Shown here: positions 27,645 through 37,700 of the stretch, piece after piece
How positions within the stretch are numbered: the stretch's first letter is position 1
Layout of the letters: the number at the start of each line of letters is the position of its first letter
Assembly (NCBI GenBank): GCA_937958005.1
Contig: CALGOB010000062.1
Span: 124,001-188,000, forward strand
Direction: 5' to 3'
DNA length: 64,000 bases
Source: an uncultured Cyclobacteriaceae bacterium
GTDB lineage: Bacteria; Bacteroidota; Bacteroidia; Cytophagales; Cyclobacteriaceae
Notes under the pieces: model-generated
What the model was told of the DNA's origin: nothing
Seen by the model: the letters and a program-made list of their open reading frames with translations, nothing else
The model's database searches: none
Made by a program: the position numbers and the translations under genes

Positions 27645-30173
27645 TTAAAAACTCCAATCTTTCTTCCAAGTATCTATCACGTCAAAAGATATTTTAAAGT
27701 TGGAAGTAGGTGTATTCCTATTAGATTCTGCTACTACCCCATAAATACCCAATCTTAACCGCCTTCTAGCCCCAAGCTTAAAAATCCTTTCTATCCCTCC
27801 AAACAGCTCTTGATATCTGAAGTTATTTTCTTTTACCCATAAAAAGCCAGCACCTGCAACTACTCGAATCCTAGATTTTTTGATCAATGGAAGATTGTTG
27901 ACTAATGCTCCATTAAAATGATGAATATGGTGAAATTCAAAAAATAAATCACTGGTATTTAAAGATTGGTCTAGGATTTGAAAAGAATGAAGTGGATCTG
28001 AATATAATATAGGATCTGATTGCCTAAATCTTTTGATATCAATCTCTCTGAGGTCTTTATTATTGACGAATTTTCCTAGTTCAACATTATATTTAGAGTT
28101 CCCCAATACTCCAAAAATCACATCTTGATCCAAAGAAACACTTAAGTAATCAAAATTAATATCACTAGATAGTAATCCATCCCATCCTTTACGATGTGTT
28201 AAGCTAATAGTAGGGTAATTACTTCCTACAATAATCTTTCTGTTTGGTTCTGAAATATATCGTTGCTGTGGGGTATATGAGATTCTGGTTTCTGTAATTA
28301 TTGCCCTATAATCTTCAAATGTCAAAACTTCACTATCCTCTGCAATCCCTATTCTGTTGATAACCGTATTTGTCTGAAACCCTTCTAGTGACTTCCTATC
28401 ATTGATATTGATGGAATTACTCAAATAAAAACCATTAAAGAGTTCTCGTGAATGAACAACACCAAGTCTATCATGTAAAATATAATTAGAGGCCCTTAAC
28501 TGATTTAGAAATGCATCAAAACTGTTAATAGAATAGAATGATCTCCCTACAGCGACATTGATACGTCCAAAATGATATGGGTCATATAAGTGCCCAACAT
28601 TCACATTGCCCTGCATATCCCTGTTTTGCAAACCATAGCTTAGATCTCCCCAAATACCAATTGATTTCCCATTTTCAAATCTCCTATAATAATTGGCTGA
28701 GGGAGTAAGGCGCACCCCTCCTATTACTTCAAATGTGATCAGTCCGAATATGGGGAACAGATAGATGTGACTTTTCTTCTCATTATTTCGAAAACCTGGT
28801 CCATCAAAGAATAATTCGGTAAAAGAAATTTTGTTGTATATCGCTTGAATAGAATCTTGATAATCTTTACTTTTTACTACCCTTTCAATACTATCTTTAT
28901 AGTGTACAAACGCTAATTCTTTAGTAGAAAGTGGTTCGGGTCTTGAGCTATTCCAATAAGTTGAATCTCTTTTATAAGCTTCCTGAGTGGTCACAGAGAT
29001 CTCATTATCAAAAAATTTATCGGGAAACTGATAGTTTTTTTCAAAACTCTTATAGTTAAAAACGGTATTGCCTTTAAAGTTTTTAAACCGACCTTGTTTA
29101 GTTTCATAGGCAAACTCCAGTCTTTGTTGAATCCAAGTGTCATCTATCTCTTCATAACCTAAGTTAATTTTAAATTTATCATAGAATTTCAACCCCCCTT
29201 TATCCAACGATACTTCTAACTTGTTGATATTCCAAAGTTCATCATTTACATAAATAAATCCTTTAACAGATGAACTACCAGATTTACGAGGAGTAATGCT
29301 GATCTTATAAACCAACCTTTCATTTTCCACAGTAGTTTCCACTAATTTATACTTATAGGTTAAGATTGCAGTTCTGCTAATAGGTGATATAATTGGCACC
29401 TCTGTTATTTCGGGCATTCTTACTAAATTTTTATAGAAGTTAAAATCAGACTGACCAAAGGTTGGTATAAACAAACCACTTTTGTTCCCATAAACCTTGT
29501 ATCCTGTTCTCTCTTCTTTATAATTATTAGGTGCTTGAAAATTGAGCGTTAACTGAACCTCCATTAAACTAATTTTATTAAACTCATTTTCCCTTTCAAG
29601 CTTCTCTTTTTCAAAAACATCGCCACTATCCTCTTGAGATTCTATTCTTATAGCAGCTTTTGCGACCCTTCTTTTTCGTTCTTTCTCATCTATAATTTCA
29701 GTTGCCTTAATATAAATCTCACTTTTAAAGCTAGCAATCTGGGAAAGGTACTTTTCTCTATTTTTGATCACATTTTGAATAATCTCAACAGCAGGGTCTT
29801 TTCTTTTAGCTTTCACTACTATTTCATTTAAAGCAATATCTGAAGTCCTTAAATAGATATTCTTCTTCACTGGACTATCATGGATAACTATATTTAGTTG
29901 CTTAGTCTCATACCCCACTGCTGTTACAGCCATTTGATAGCTCCCTGGTGCTATATTCAAGAAATATTTCCCATTGGCATCACTGCTAGTCCCAGATGAT
30001 AATTCTCTAACATAAATATTCACAAAAGGTACAGGTTGGTTTTGGTCATCCAAGATAAAACCACTAATGCTTTGTGAATAACCTTGAAAAACACCCAAAG
30101 AGAGGAGAAGAAACAAAGAAATCCTATAGGATTTCCTTTTATTTAGACTATGGTTTATAGATCGATTTTGCAT
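27645..30173 (-). CDS. DUF5686 outer-membrane protein with carboxypeptidase regulatory-like domain
   Basis: An 842-residue exported protein. The signal peptide (about 15-34) is followed by a CarboxypepD-reg-like domain (ISGFILDDQNQPVPFVNIYV, about 36-115) and then the DUF5686 region, rich in beta-strands to the C-terminus, probably an outer-membrane barrel. Conserved-looking blocks include EIVVKAKRKDPAVEIIQNVI near residue 118. The C-terminus ends in WKKDWSF with aromatic residues, as barrels do. Function unknown; such proteins are widespread in Bacteroidetes and the same regulatory-like domain occurs in TonB-dependent receptors. Confidence 0.85.
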   Translation of the reverse strand: MQNRSINHSLNKRKSYRISLFLLLSLGVFQGYSQSISGFILDDQNQPVPFVNIYVRELSSGTSSDANGKYFLNIAPGSYQMAVTAVGYETKQLNIVIHDSPVKKNIYLRTSDIALNEIVVKAKRKDPAVEIIQNVIKNREKYLSQIASFKSEIYIKATEIIDEKERKRRVAKAAIRIESQEDSGDVFEKEKLERENEFNKISLMEVQLTLNFQAPNNYKEERTGYKVYGNKSGLFIPTFGQSDFNFYKNLVRMPEITEVPIISPISRTAILTYKYKLVETTVENERLVYKISITPRKSGSSSVKGFIYVNDELWNINKLEVSLDKGGLKFYDKFKINLGYEEIDDTWIQQRLEFAYETKQGRFKNFKGNTVFNYKSFEKNYQFPDKFFDNEISVTTQEAYKRDSTYWNSSRPEPLSTKELAFVHYKDSIERVVKSKDYQDSIQAIYNKISFTELFFDGPGFRNNEKKSHIYLFPIFGLITFEVIGGVRLTPSANYYRRFENGKSIGIWGDLSYGLQNRDMQGNVNVGHLYDPYHFGRINVAVGRSFYSINSFDAFLNQLRASNYILHDRLGVVHSRELFNGFYLSNSININDRKSLEGFQTNTVINRIGIAEDSEVLTFEDYRAIITETRISYTPQQRYISEPNRKIIVGSNYPTISLTHRKGWDGLLSSDINFDYLSVSLDQDVIFGVLGNSKYNVELGKFVNNKDLREIDIKRFRQSDPILYSDPLHSFQILDQSLNTSDLFFEFHHIHHFNGALVNNLPLIKKSRIRVVAGAGFLWVKENNFRYQELFGGIERIFKLGARRRLRLGIYGVVAESNRNTPTSNFKISFDVIDTWKKDWSF

Positions 30174-30315
30174 AAAGTTATAATTTAATTAATTAAACAT
30201 ACACGTGAAATGCAAGTAGGTTCAGTTGTATCAGATAAAAACTCATTTTTTTTCTTTAGATGTTCTTTATTAGATGAAATGCAGCTTAATTGATTTTCGT
30301 TGCATCATTTTTTAT

Positions 30316-30681
30316 TACTAGTATCCAAGTAAATAATTTAATGTGTTTCCTACCCGAAACTTCTACTTTTAGATCTTCATGCAGGAGGGTTGGCCTGTCA
30401 AAAACCCCGGCAGAGCCGAGATGGCGTACCATGTTGTTTTTGACCGCCAAGCGGCCTTGTAGATTTTTTTGACGGTCCGCCGGTTCCGTTTTTTCAGGGG
30501 CCCGCCCCCGCGGTATGGGAAAAATGAATCGGACTGCCGACGCAGAAAGCCTCTAATTTTAGGAATACTCAATTCTAGAGAGCCGCCGTGGAACGGTGTT
30601 TTTCAGGATAAGGAAAAACCCTTATTCAAATTGACTCAGGAGGCATTTTTCTTAAATTTGAAATTTAGTTGGATGCCAGTA
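30316..30681. mobile_element. 366-bp TIR element with GC-rich interior
   Basis: Ends TACTAGTATCCAAGTAAAT (left) and, inverted, TACTGGCATCCAACTAAAT (right) form imperfect terminal inverted repeats shared with the element at 44049-44194. The interior at about 30375-30600 is strikingly GC-rich against the AT-rich chromosome (for example GGGGCCCGCCCCCGCGG). Bases 30595-30620 are identical to 44108-44133. I see no convincing protein in it; short frames exist but look like by-products of the composition. Confidence 0.7.
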
Positions 30682-30733
30682 ATTTTTTATTAGATTTTAT
30701 ACAAAAGATTTTGGTGATGTATCATATGTAATG

Positions 30734-31150
30734 TTATAACATCTCCAAGTTATGTTGCCAGAAGAACCAAACGATAGTCAAGTTATGCCATTTATCATAC
30801 TTAGAAAATGATAGTGATTTTCTAACAAGCCTACAGACCCTTACCCTGATTTTAGTATTGAATCTTTCAATATAAAAGGTTAGGTCTTTTCCTACTTTAT
30901 GCTGTCCTTTTTGAGATGATACTTTTGTAGGCTTCCCAATCATCGGTTTCAAAGCTGGGGTTTCGTAAAGTATGTGGGATTTTATCCCAGAATTTCTTTG
31001 CAGCATTTTTACCTCTACCTCCAATATGGTGAATAATGACCAAGTGATGGACAAGGTCATCAGCTATCTAAACCCAACGCTTATGTACAAAAATCAACCT
31101 GGACACCAAACTACTTGTAATTCCCTTGGTTCTTTTAGCTTATCGGCTGA
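30734..31150 (-). pseudogene. Relic of an IS1-family transposase
   Basis: Translated pieces of an IS1-type (InsB-like) transposase lie in at least two frames: HIGGRGKNAAKKFWDKIP … FETDDWEAYK (about 31030-30898), then YIERFNTKIRVRVCRLVRKS and LSFSK (about 30865-30790), which is the family C-terminal block. A frameshift separates them, and an in-frame stop sits within the KRWVWIA-like segment upstream. It is not functional. The N-terminal HTH part is not found. Confidence 0.75.
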
Positions 31151-31230
31151 CAGTCCAAGGACTTAGCAAAACTTAATAAAACCAAAGTTCTTTTCTAAAA
31201 TAGACATGATCACTGTTTATTTATTATAGC

Positions 31231-31338
31231 TTTTTATTTACATATATCGCCTTGATCTGTGTCCCCACAGATCACTTAAACTAAAGAAGTTGATCAGACA
31301 TGTTAGGTATACAAAATCAACCGTGATAATCTTTAATG
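31231..31338 (-). repeat. ~108-bp repeat with internal palindrome, copy B (inverted)
   Basis: Inverse copy of 22594-22701. The palindrome TGATCTGTG-tccc-CACAGATCA is at 31253-31274. It follows directly after the IS1 relic. Confidence 0.85.
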
Positions 31339-31586
31339 ATATAAAGTTTACTACAATTTTAATTCTACATTCAAAATGAGGTTGACTCGCTACTTTTGAG
31401 CTGCTTATTTAAGTTATTCATTGATGCTAGAATAAATGCCATAGATCAGTTAAAAAGATTCATCTGTCGAAATAGTGCGATTACAGCCTTTAAAAAGCCG
31501 TTAAGTCTTACAAATTGTTACTAGCTTTGAAATATCAAAACATATTTAGAGTATAGTTTTATTAAATCACCAAGATTAATCCCGCT
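31339..31586. other. Spacer upstream of the flavodoxin-fold gene
   Basis: Part of the 416-bp gap between the IS1 relic and the next gene. One frame stays open for about 45 codons (31378-31520) without a start codon or a recognisable family; it could be debris of another element. Nothing else is supported. Confidence 0.3.
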
Positions 31587-32162
31587 ATGAAAAAAGTATT
31601 GATTATTACCGCATATGATAATGAATCCAATGAAAGCCTCCACCATAAATTATTAATGGATGCTATATTTAATTATTCGGATATAACTATCAGAAATTTA
31701 AATAATGTACACAATACTGATGGTTTTGATGTAGCTGAAGAACAAGTTCAACTCATGCTAGCGGATGTAGTTATTTTCCAATTTCCTGTAATCAACGAAA
31801 AAGTTTCAAGGTTAATCCCTAAATATTTTAAAGAAGTCTTTGAATCCAATTTTGCTTTTAGCCAAGATCAATCACATTTATCAATACACAAACGTGTTGG
31901 GTTGATTTCAATTGTTGAAGGTGAAAAAATCCCTATGGCTCTTTGCAAAGGTGTCTTGCTAAAACCTGTAGAAAAAATCATTAATGAGTGTGATTGGGAT
32001 CTATGTGGTTCTATGGAAATAATCTCTAATGATCAATGTGGTTTTTGTAGAGTATCACAATCAGGGACAGCCAAAATGAGACCTACCGGTAAAGGCAAAG
32101 AAGAAGTTTATATGCAATTTTTAGCTGATATTTCACAAACCAAAGTGGAGTCATTAGTTTAA
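31587..32162 (+). CDS. Flavodoxin-fold NAD(P)H oxidoreductase
   Basis: A 191-residue cytosolic protein of the NQO1/KefF-like flavodoxin fold. It shows the first strand and phosphate-binding loop region (KKVLIITAYDNESNESLHHK), a strand ADVVIFQFPVINEKVSRLIPK where other family members have the P-W motif, and the segment GFCRVSQSGTAKMRP. Likely an FMN-dependent reductase of quinones or azo compounds. The usual WP…W residues near the flavin are changed (FPVINEKVSRLIP), so the substrate is uncertain. It is monocistronic. Confidence 0.65.
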   Translation: MKKVLIITAYDNESNESLHHKLLMDAIFNYSDITIRNLNNVHNTDGFDVAEEQVQLMLADVVIFQFPVINEKVSRLIPKYFKEVFESNFAFSQDQSHLSIHKRVGLISIVEGEKIPMALCKGVLLKPVEKIINECDWDLCGSMEIISNDQCGFCRVSQSGTAKMRPTGKGKEEVYMQFLADISQTKVESLV

Positions 32163-32586
32163 GAATGGAAGCCTCTCATCACCTATCAACCATTTATTCA
32201 GATCAACATTATATTGATTTTAATACAACTTATTCATCCTATTAGTTGAATAGTTAAATAATTGCCTTTGGAGCTAATCGATAGGAATTTCCTGAGAAAA
32301 ATAAAGAAATATAAGACCTTATCACTTGATCTAGCAGAAGATACTTTCTTGGCTATATGTTATGGAAAAGCCTAACAGAATGCAGTGCAATTTACATTTT
32401 CAGGATAGGTCACGGAGACTAAATTCAACGCTTGCTAAAAGTAGATTAATTAGAAATTAGGAATGTGTAATTAGGAAAAACTGTTTCTAATTATAAATTA
32501 CTGATTCTACTCATAGCGCAGAAGTTATTTCGGCGATTATTCTAACCTTCTAATTGACCGTGTTTACTTTACGCAATAATCCTAGT
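32163..32586. other. 424-bp spacer with an AATTAGGAAT-type repeat
   Basis: No gene is seen. Around 32440-32515 it carries one unit of the AATTAGAAATTAGGAATGTG-type repeat found in tandem at 34550 and 40457, with an inverted part (TTTCTAATTATAAATTACTGA) beside it. Confidence 0.5.
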
Positions 32587-33084
32587 TCAATTAATCTTTT
32601 GGTTAAACTTTATATTTTCAGCTACTCTATCCATCATTTCTATAATCCTTTTTGCTTTAGTCTCTTCAGTCTTTGCTCCATAAATCCAATCAAGGTATGA
32701 TTTCCGTTCTCCTTCCGTAAATAACAAAAATTTCTCATAAACTTTTTTAGATTCATTCAACAAACAATCTTTTATTTCTTGAGGGATTTCCAATAATGAA
32801 TTATCAGCATATAGACACACATGCACAAAATCACCAGCTTCTTTCCTAATTTTTTTTCTGATTGCTGATTTGACCGGAAGGAATAACTTCCCACTTCCCA
32901 TTGGCATCAGTTTGTATTGTTTCAATTGATAATCATCAATAAACCCTCTCACTTTTACCCATCCAAATGGATTGTTTTTATTTTGGCTAATTTCAGGAAT
33001 CTCAGCATATGTCCAACCTCCCTTACCTGGAAATTTCTGAAGTAAGTAATTAGTATCCACCAAAGGGTTTTCGTCATTCATCAC
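32587..33084 (-). CDS. YdeI/OmdA and DUF1905-like protein
   Basis: A 165-residue cytosolic protein. The first half resembles DUF1905 (GGWTYAEIPEI, GWVKVRGFIDDYQLKQYKLM, GKLFLPVKSAIRKKIRKEAG, then VHVCLY). The second half is the YdeI/OmdA-associated helical tail (EIPQEIKDCLLNE, FTEGERKSYLDWIYGAKTEE, AKRIIEMMDR). Family members have been linked to protection against bacteriocins and peptides in some bacteria, which is of interest next to the peptide locus, but a direct link is not shown. It is divergent from the sigma gene at 33247. Confidence 0.8.
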   Translation of the reverse strand: MMNDENPLVDTNYLLQKFPGKGGWTYAEIPEISQNKNNPFGWVKVRGFIDDYQLKQYKLMPMGSGKLFLPVKSAIRKKIRKEAGDFVHVCLYADNSLLEIPQEIKDCLLNESKKVYEKFLLFTEGERKSYLDWIYGAKTEETKAKRIIEMMDRVAENIKFNQKIN

Positions 33085-33246
33085 AGAGAATTATTAAAAA
33101 TGAATTTATTGGTACGTCTTACGAACAACCAATTTTACTGCTTTTGATAAATAAATTAACGATCTTCTTTAAAAAAATGTCTTCAAACTGTTTATATCTA
33201 TACATTTATTTTGACATAATCATGTGCATATAATTATTTTACGTAA

Positions 33247-33783
33247 ATGAATAGTAAAAATGACTTCCTTTTGTCACTGTACAGTCATAGAGATTTTTGC
33301 GTCAATTATCTAATAAAAAAAACTAAGTGTGACCTAGATATTGCTGAAAATGTATTCATAGACTCAATCCTTGATTTGCAAGAGAAGAACATGGATTTTA
33401 ATGATATTAAGAACCTAAGATCATATCTCCTAGTAACCAATTTGAATCATTGGAAAAGGGTTTATACTAAAGTAAAAAAGCAAAATGAATCTAAAGCCCA
33501 AATAGAAATGTACTTTTATCACTACCTCCCTCACTTAAATAAAGAAGAAAATGACGATGATTTTCTTGAACAAAAACAACAGGTCATTAATAAAGCATTT
33601 CAACAATTAACCGATAAATGTAGATCTATCCTCTCTTCATTTTATTTAGAAAACAAAACCATGTCAGAAATTGCTGAAACACACGATTTCAATACTTCAT
33701 CGGTAGCCACTACCCTTAAGTATAGATGTATCAATAGGCTTAAAAAAATCGTTTTTGATTTAGATAAATTAATAAATAAGTAA
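33247..33783 (+). CDS. ECF-like RNA polymerase sigma factor, divergent
   Basis: A 178-residue sigma-70-like protein. Region 4 is clear at about 115-172 (KAFQQLTDKCRSILSSFYLE, then MSEIAETHDFNTSSVATTLK, a helix-turn-helix). Region 2 (about 10-75) is divergent but has the expected helices (FCVNYLIKKTKCDLDIAENV; LRSYLLVTNLNHWKRVY). It abuts the next gene with no spacer. Together with that membrane TPR protein it forms a probable sigma/anti-sigma pair, convergent with the TPR-CHAT gene. Confidence 0.82.
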   Translation: MNSKNDFLLSLYSHRDFCVNYLIKKTKCDLDIAENVFIDSILDLQEKNMDFNDIKNLRSYLLVTNLNHWKRVYTKVKKQNESKAQIEMYFYHYLPHLNKEENDDDFLEQKQQVINKAFQQLTDKCRSILSSFYLENKTMSEIAETHDFNTSSVATTLKYRCINRLKKIVFDLDKLINK

Positions 33784-34551
33784 ATGTCCGATTTTGAAAA
33801 AGAAAATATGATCATCATCAAATACCTAGATGGTAACTTAGACGAAGCAGAGAAAATTACTTTTAACCAGCTTATCAAAAACTCTGAGGAATTCCGTAAG
33901 GAATTAGAAAATATGGAGGTGATTATCGCTTCTTTAAAAGTTTCTGATAGAATCAGGCGTTTTAAAGAAGCAAAAGACTTCTTTCAAGAATTAGATCAAA
34001 AAAATTATAAATCTAGCAATATTAGAAAAAGCAGAGCTTACTGGACTATTGGTGCTGCTGCTACTATCGCATTCGTACTCATAGCTTACTTATTTTTGAT
34101 TCCTTCTGATAAGTCAACTCAACCAAAAGAACTTTATGCCCAGTATTTTGAAGTATTTCCCCTTTCTGAAAGCCTTAGAAAATCACAAGATTTACCTTTA
34201 GGTTTAAGCGCTTACAAAGGTGGAGATTATGAAAAGGTCATTTTTTATTTAGACAAACCTCATACTACTGATGTACTGGATGTTCCTGTGAGCATCTACT
34301 TAGCCAATGCTTTTTTAATTACTTCGCGATATGAAAAGGCAGAAGATAGACTTTCCCAAGCACTCTTGGATACCACAGATCCACTTCATAAACATTACTT
34401 GCACTGGTACTTAGGCTTAACGCAACTGGCTTTGGGTAAAACTGGCGAAGCAAATAAAACGCTCGCTAAAATTTCTCAAGAGTCTGGACCTTTTCAAATA
34501 AAGGCAAAACGGGTTTTGAGAGAAATTGACTTGCTGCCTTTAGAGAATTAG
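33784..34551 (+). CDS. Membrane TPR protein, probable anti-sigma partner
   Basis: A 255-residue single-pass protein. The cytosolic N-terminus (1-80) has IIKYLDGNLDEAEKITFNQL, typical of anti-sigma-like domains in Bacteroidetes. A membrane helix is at about 86-105 (TIGAAATIAFVLIAYLFLIP). The periplasmic C-terminus (125-250) is made of TPR-like helices (PLGLSAYKGGDYEKVIFYL; NAFLITSRYEKAEDRLSQAL; HWYLGLTQLALGKTGEANKT). The last codons (EIDLLPLEN) are written in DNA that also belongs to the 52-bp repeat family that follows. Partners are inferred: sigma factor upstream and the periplasmic TPR-CHAT protein opposite. Confidence 0.7.
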   Translation: MSDFEKENMIIIKYLDGNLDEAEKITFNQLIKNSEEFRKELENMEVIIASLKVSDRIRRFKEAKDFFQELDQKNYKSSNIRKSRAYWTIGAAATIAFVLIAYLFLIPSDKSTQPKELYAQYFEVFPLSESLRKSQDLPLGLSAYKGGDYEKVIFYLDKPHTTDVLDVPVSIYLANAFLITSRYEKAEDRLSQALLDTTDPLHKHYLHWYLGLTQLALGKTGEANKTLAKISQESGPFQIKAKRVLREIDLLPLEN

Positions 34552-34795
34552 AAATTAGAAATGCGTAATTAGGAATTATAACTTGCTGAACGGAGATTAA
34601 TTAGGAATTAGAAATGCGTAATTAGGAATTTTGACTTGCTGAATGGAGATTAATTAGGAATTAGAAATGTGTAATTAGGAATTGACTTGTGCCTTTAGAG
34701 AATTAGGAATGTGTGGTTAGAATTGACAATTACTAATTTCTAATTATGAATTACTAATTCTGAATTATGAATTTCTAATTCTGAATTATGAATTT
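34550..34795. repeat. Tandem 52-53-bp repeat array, copy cluster 1
   Basis: Three units begin near 34550, 34603 and 34655, each of the form AATTAGAAATGCGTAATTAG … TTGACTTGCTGAAYGGAGATTAATT. They are followed by an inverted AT-rich part built of TTTCTAATTCTGAATTATGAA units (about 34725-34798) that reaches the stop codon of the CHAT gene. Related arrays lie at 40457-40690, with single units at 32440, 44296 and 49709. Confidence 0.85.
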
Positions 34796-37700
34796 CTAAT
34801 TTTTCTCCGTCTTACTATATAAAAACTTCCACCCCACAAAAACCAATGCGATCAGCATAAGAAATGCGCCTGCTACATAAAAGTAAAGCCTTGAATGATC
34901 TTTGATAATGGGACTGGTATCTCCCATCACTACAAAGTTATTCCAGAAGGCTGGAGATTTTTTGAAAGGTGAGGTGTTCTCAAAAAAGGTAAGCTTTGCT
35001 TGTCTCAGTGCCTCGTCTTTTTCCATTCCTTCTGCCAGGTTTCCATAAAACAGTTTCATGATGTCACTGGATGAGCGGTCATCTGCTGCCCAGTAGCTCA
35101 TCACTACTGATGGGCAGCCTGCATAGGTAAATGCTTTTGCCAAACTGAGCGGCCCTTCTCCCTTGTACAGTTTGCCATAACCTGTATTGCAAGCACTGAG
35201 CACTGCCATGTCTGCTTTTAGGTCTAGGTCATAGATCTCAAAAGCATGAAGGAAGCCATCTCCTGTTGAAGTATCTTGAGGGTCTGGCGCAAAAGCCAAG
35301 TAAGAGTACATGGGATCTTCTGCATCTACCACCGCATGCATAGAAAGGTGTAGAATGTCATAATTATTGGCTTCTTTCTTAAAGTCTTTCTCATTGGCCA
35401 TCTCTGCAAAGAGTGATTTCCCTTGAAAATAATCCCCTATACCAGCTACTTCTTCGTCATTCCAGTCTAGGTTAGAAAGGTTTCCCCTTATGTTGCTGAG
35501 CGGTTGTTTTTTACTCCTCCTCTGAGCCAAAAGATTCGTATTTAAGTCAGAGTTATCGTCAGAGTCATAAGAAGGCGCAAAAGCCAGTACCTGCTGACCG
35601 TCTCTATTTCCTAATCCACTTTCCTCTTTGATCTGTTCTAGGAGTGATTTCGTTTTGAAAAGTGTGGTGGCCGAGTAGGCATAGGAAAAGGTATAGTCTT
35701 TGATCAGGTAGTGTAGAGAAGCATAGTCTACCAGGCCATCTCCTTTAGGCAGTTCACTGATGAGTGCATCAAAGGGCACGTGATGCAGCTGCCCATCTGG
35801 TATCACAATGATCTTTTTTGCATCTGGAAATTTATCCAGTACTGGTTTTAGCTGGCTTTCATAAATAGCATAGGCAGACTGTAAATAATCTTTGCCGTTC
35901 TGTGTCCCCTTAGAAAAAGAAGTGGCTGGGTCTAGGCTGTTCCTAAATTGACTGACTACTGAGTCTCTCAGTGGGTTTAGTTTGTGAAAAAAAGTTTCAT
36001 TTGTACTGATAGCTAAGGTATAATTTGCGTCTGCTCTTTCAGTATAATAAATTAATAATTCTGAATCGCTTAGTTTGGACATTACCTCATCTAGTTCTAT
36101 GATATTTTGACTGTTTTTACTAAATTTTATATTATATTCTTCTCTTAAATGAATATTTAATAACGTTAACAATTGCTCTCCCTCAATTAAATTTCTCCTA
36201 TATTCTTGTGTGATTCTTGAGTCTTCTGATTTACCTACTGATTTTAGTCTTTCTTTTATTCCAGAAATTCGCTTTTCAAGGTTACTCTTTCTCATCAATA
36301 AACTGTCTGGAACATGATTCATATAAAGTAGCTGCTTGTGAACTATATTATTAAATAGTATAATCGACTTTTTACTCTCAAATGAATTAAAGATATAGCT
36401 TAAATTAAAATCCCCCACTGAGTCTTTGTGTCTCTTGAAAGTAATTTTCATTAGTATATCTTCATCTAAGTTGTTTTCTATTTGGAGAAGTTGATCAATA
36501 ACCTCGCTCTCCATATCCAAAGTCATAGATTTTAATCTATGATTAAAATCAGCATATAAAAATGCATAGTTTAGGTCTAAAAAATCATGATTTTCATTAT
36601 ACTTAAAATAATGAAAACGAGATTTTAGCCAAGTAGAAATCAAAAGTTGATAACAGTTTTTTATTTGTTTTAAATTTATGGCATTATTTTTTAAGCTTAT
36701 TTCCCTGTAGTTGTAAGAAATTGCTTTATCAAGTAATGAACTAATTTTGTCATCAATTATTTTCTCATTTAGAACATAGTTACTGTAAGCATTTATAAAT
36801 GCAAGTGCTCCATTTAGTCTTTTGGAGCTAAATTCCATCGTTTTAAAATAAGACTTGTAAATACTTTCAATTTCCTTTTTGAGTGTATCAACTTCTATTG
36901 AAATCTTGGTCTTTTTCTCAATCGAATTTCTTTTTTTTTCCAGCGTAATTACTTTGAATAGTTCGTATTTATTTACCAAATTTTCGTTGGGCAGATTAAT
37001 GTTTTGTAAATATTCGTTTAAAAGAGTCACATTATTCGACACGCTATCATATTCGCTGAGCTGATAGTGCGACCAAAGCTTATACGTAAATATAAGATCA
37101 TCACTTCTTGTGAATTTTTTGTTCTCAAGTTGCTTTTGTTTCATATAAATATTCGACCACTTAATACAATTTGCATAATTCTTACTATAGTAATATCTTT
37201 TAGCGTTAGCTAAAGAGACATAATTTTTATAACTATTATACTTACTTAAAATTTCAATACTTAAATCAATATATTTTATATACGTTGCTATCCTGTTTTT
37301 TTTCAGGTAAGATTCTGCTAAGTCTCTGTATATTTCACCAAGCCTTACATTATCAGGATCTAAACTTTTAATAGCTATATCTAAATAGAGTTTTGTGTAT
37401 TGAACTGTTTTATTGAAATTACCTAAATGACTGTACGACAATGTAGTCAATCTGTAAAATTCGCCTTTCAAGTAATCATATGCCTGGTTATTTCTAGAGT
37501 GGTGTTTAAAAAGTAAAGGTCTTACATAATTCTCAAAATATGAAACGGAAGATTTTGCCCCTTTTGTTCTGAGTGTATAAAATCCTTTTAATAAATGAAG
37601 GTTAATCCAATTGACCGAATCACTACTCTCATTTTTTTTAAATAACTCTAAGCCTTTATTGGTAATTTTATAGCTTGATTTAATATCATTTTTCGCAAGA

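Noticed and set aside
30290-30693. Several short proteins in the GC-rich element
   Set aside because: Overlapping frames in both directions without signal, family or ribosome-binding context; they follow from the composition of the element.
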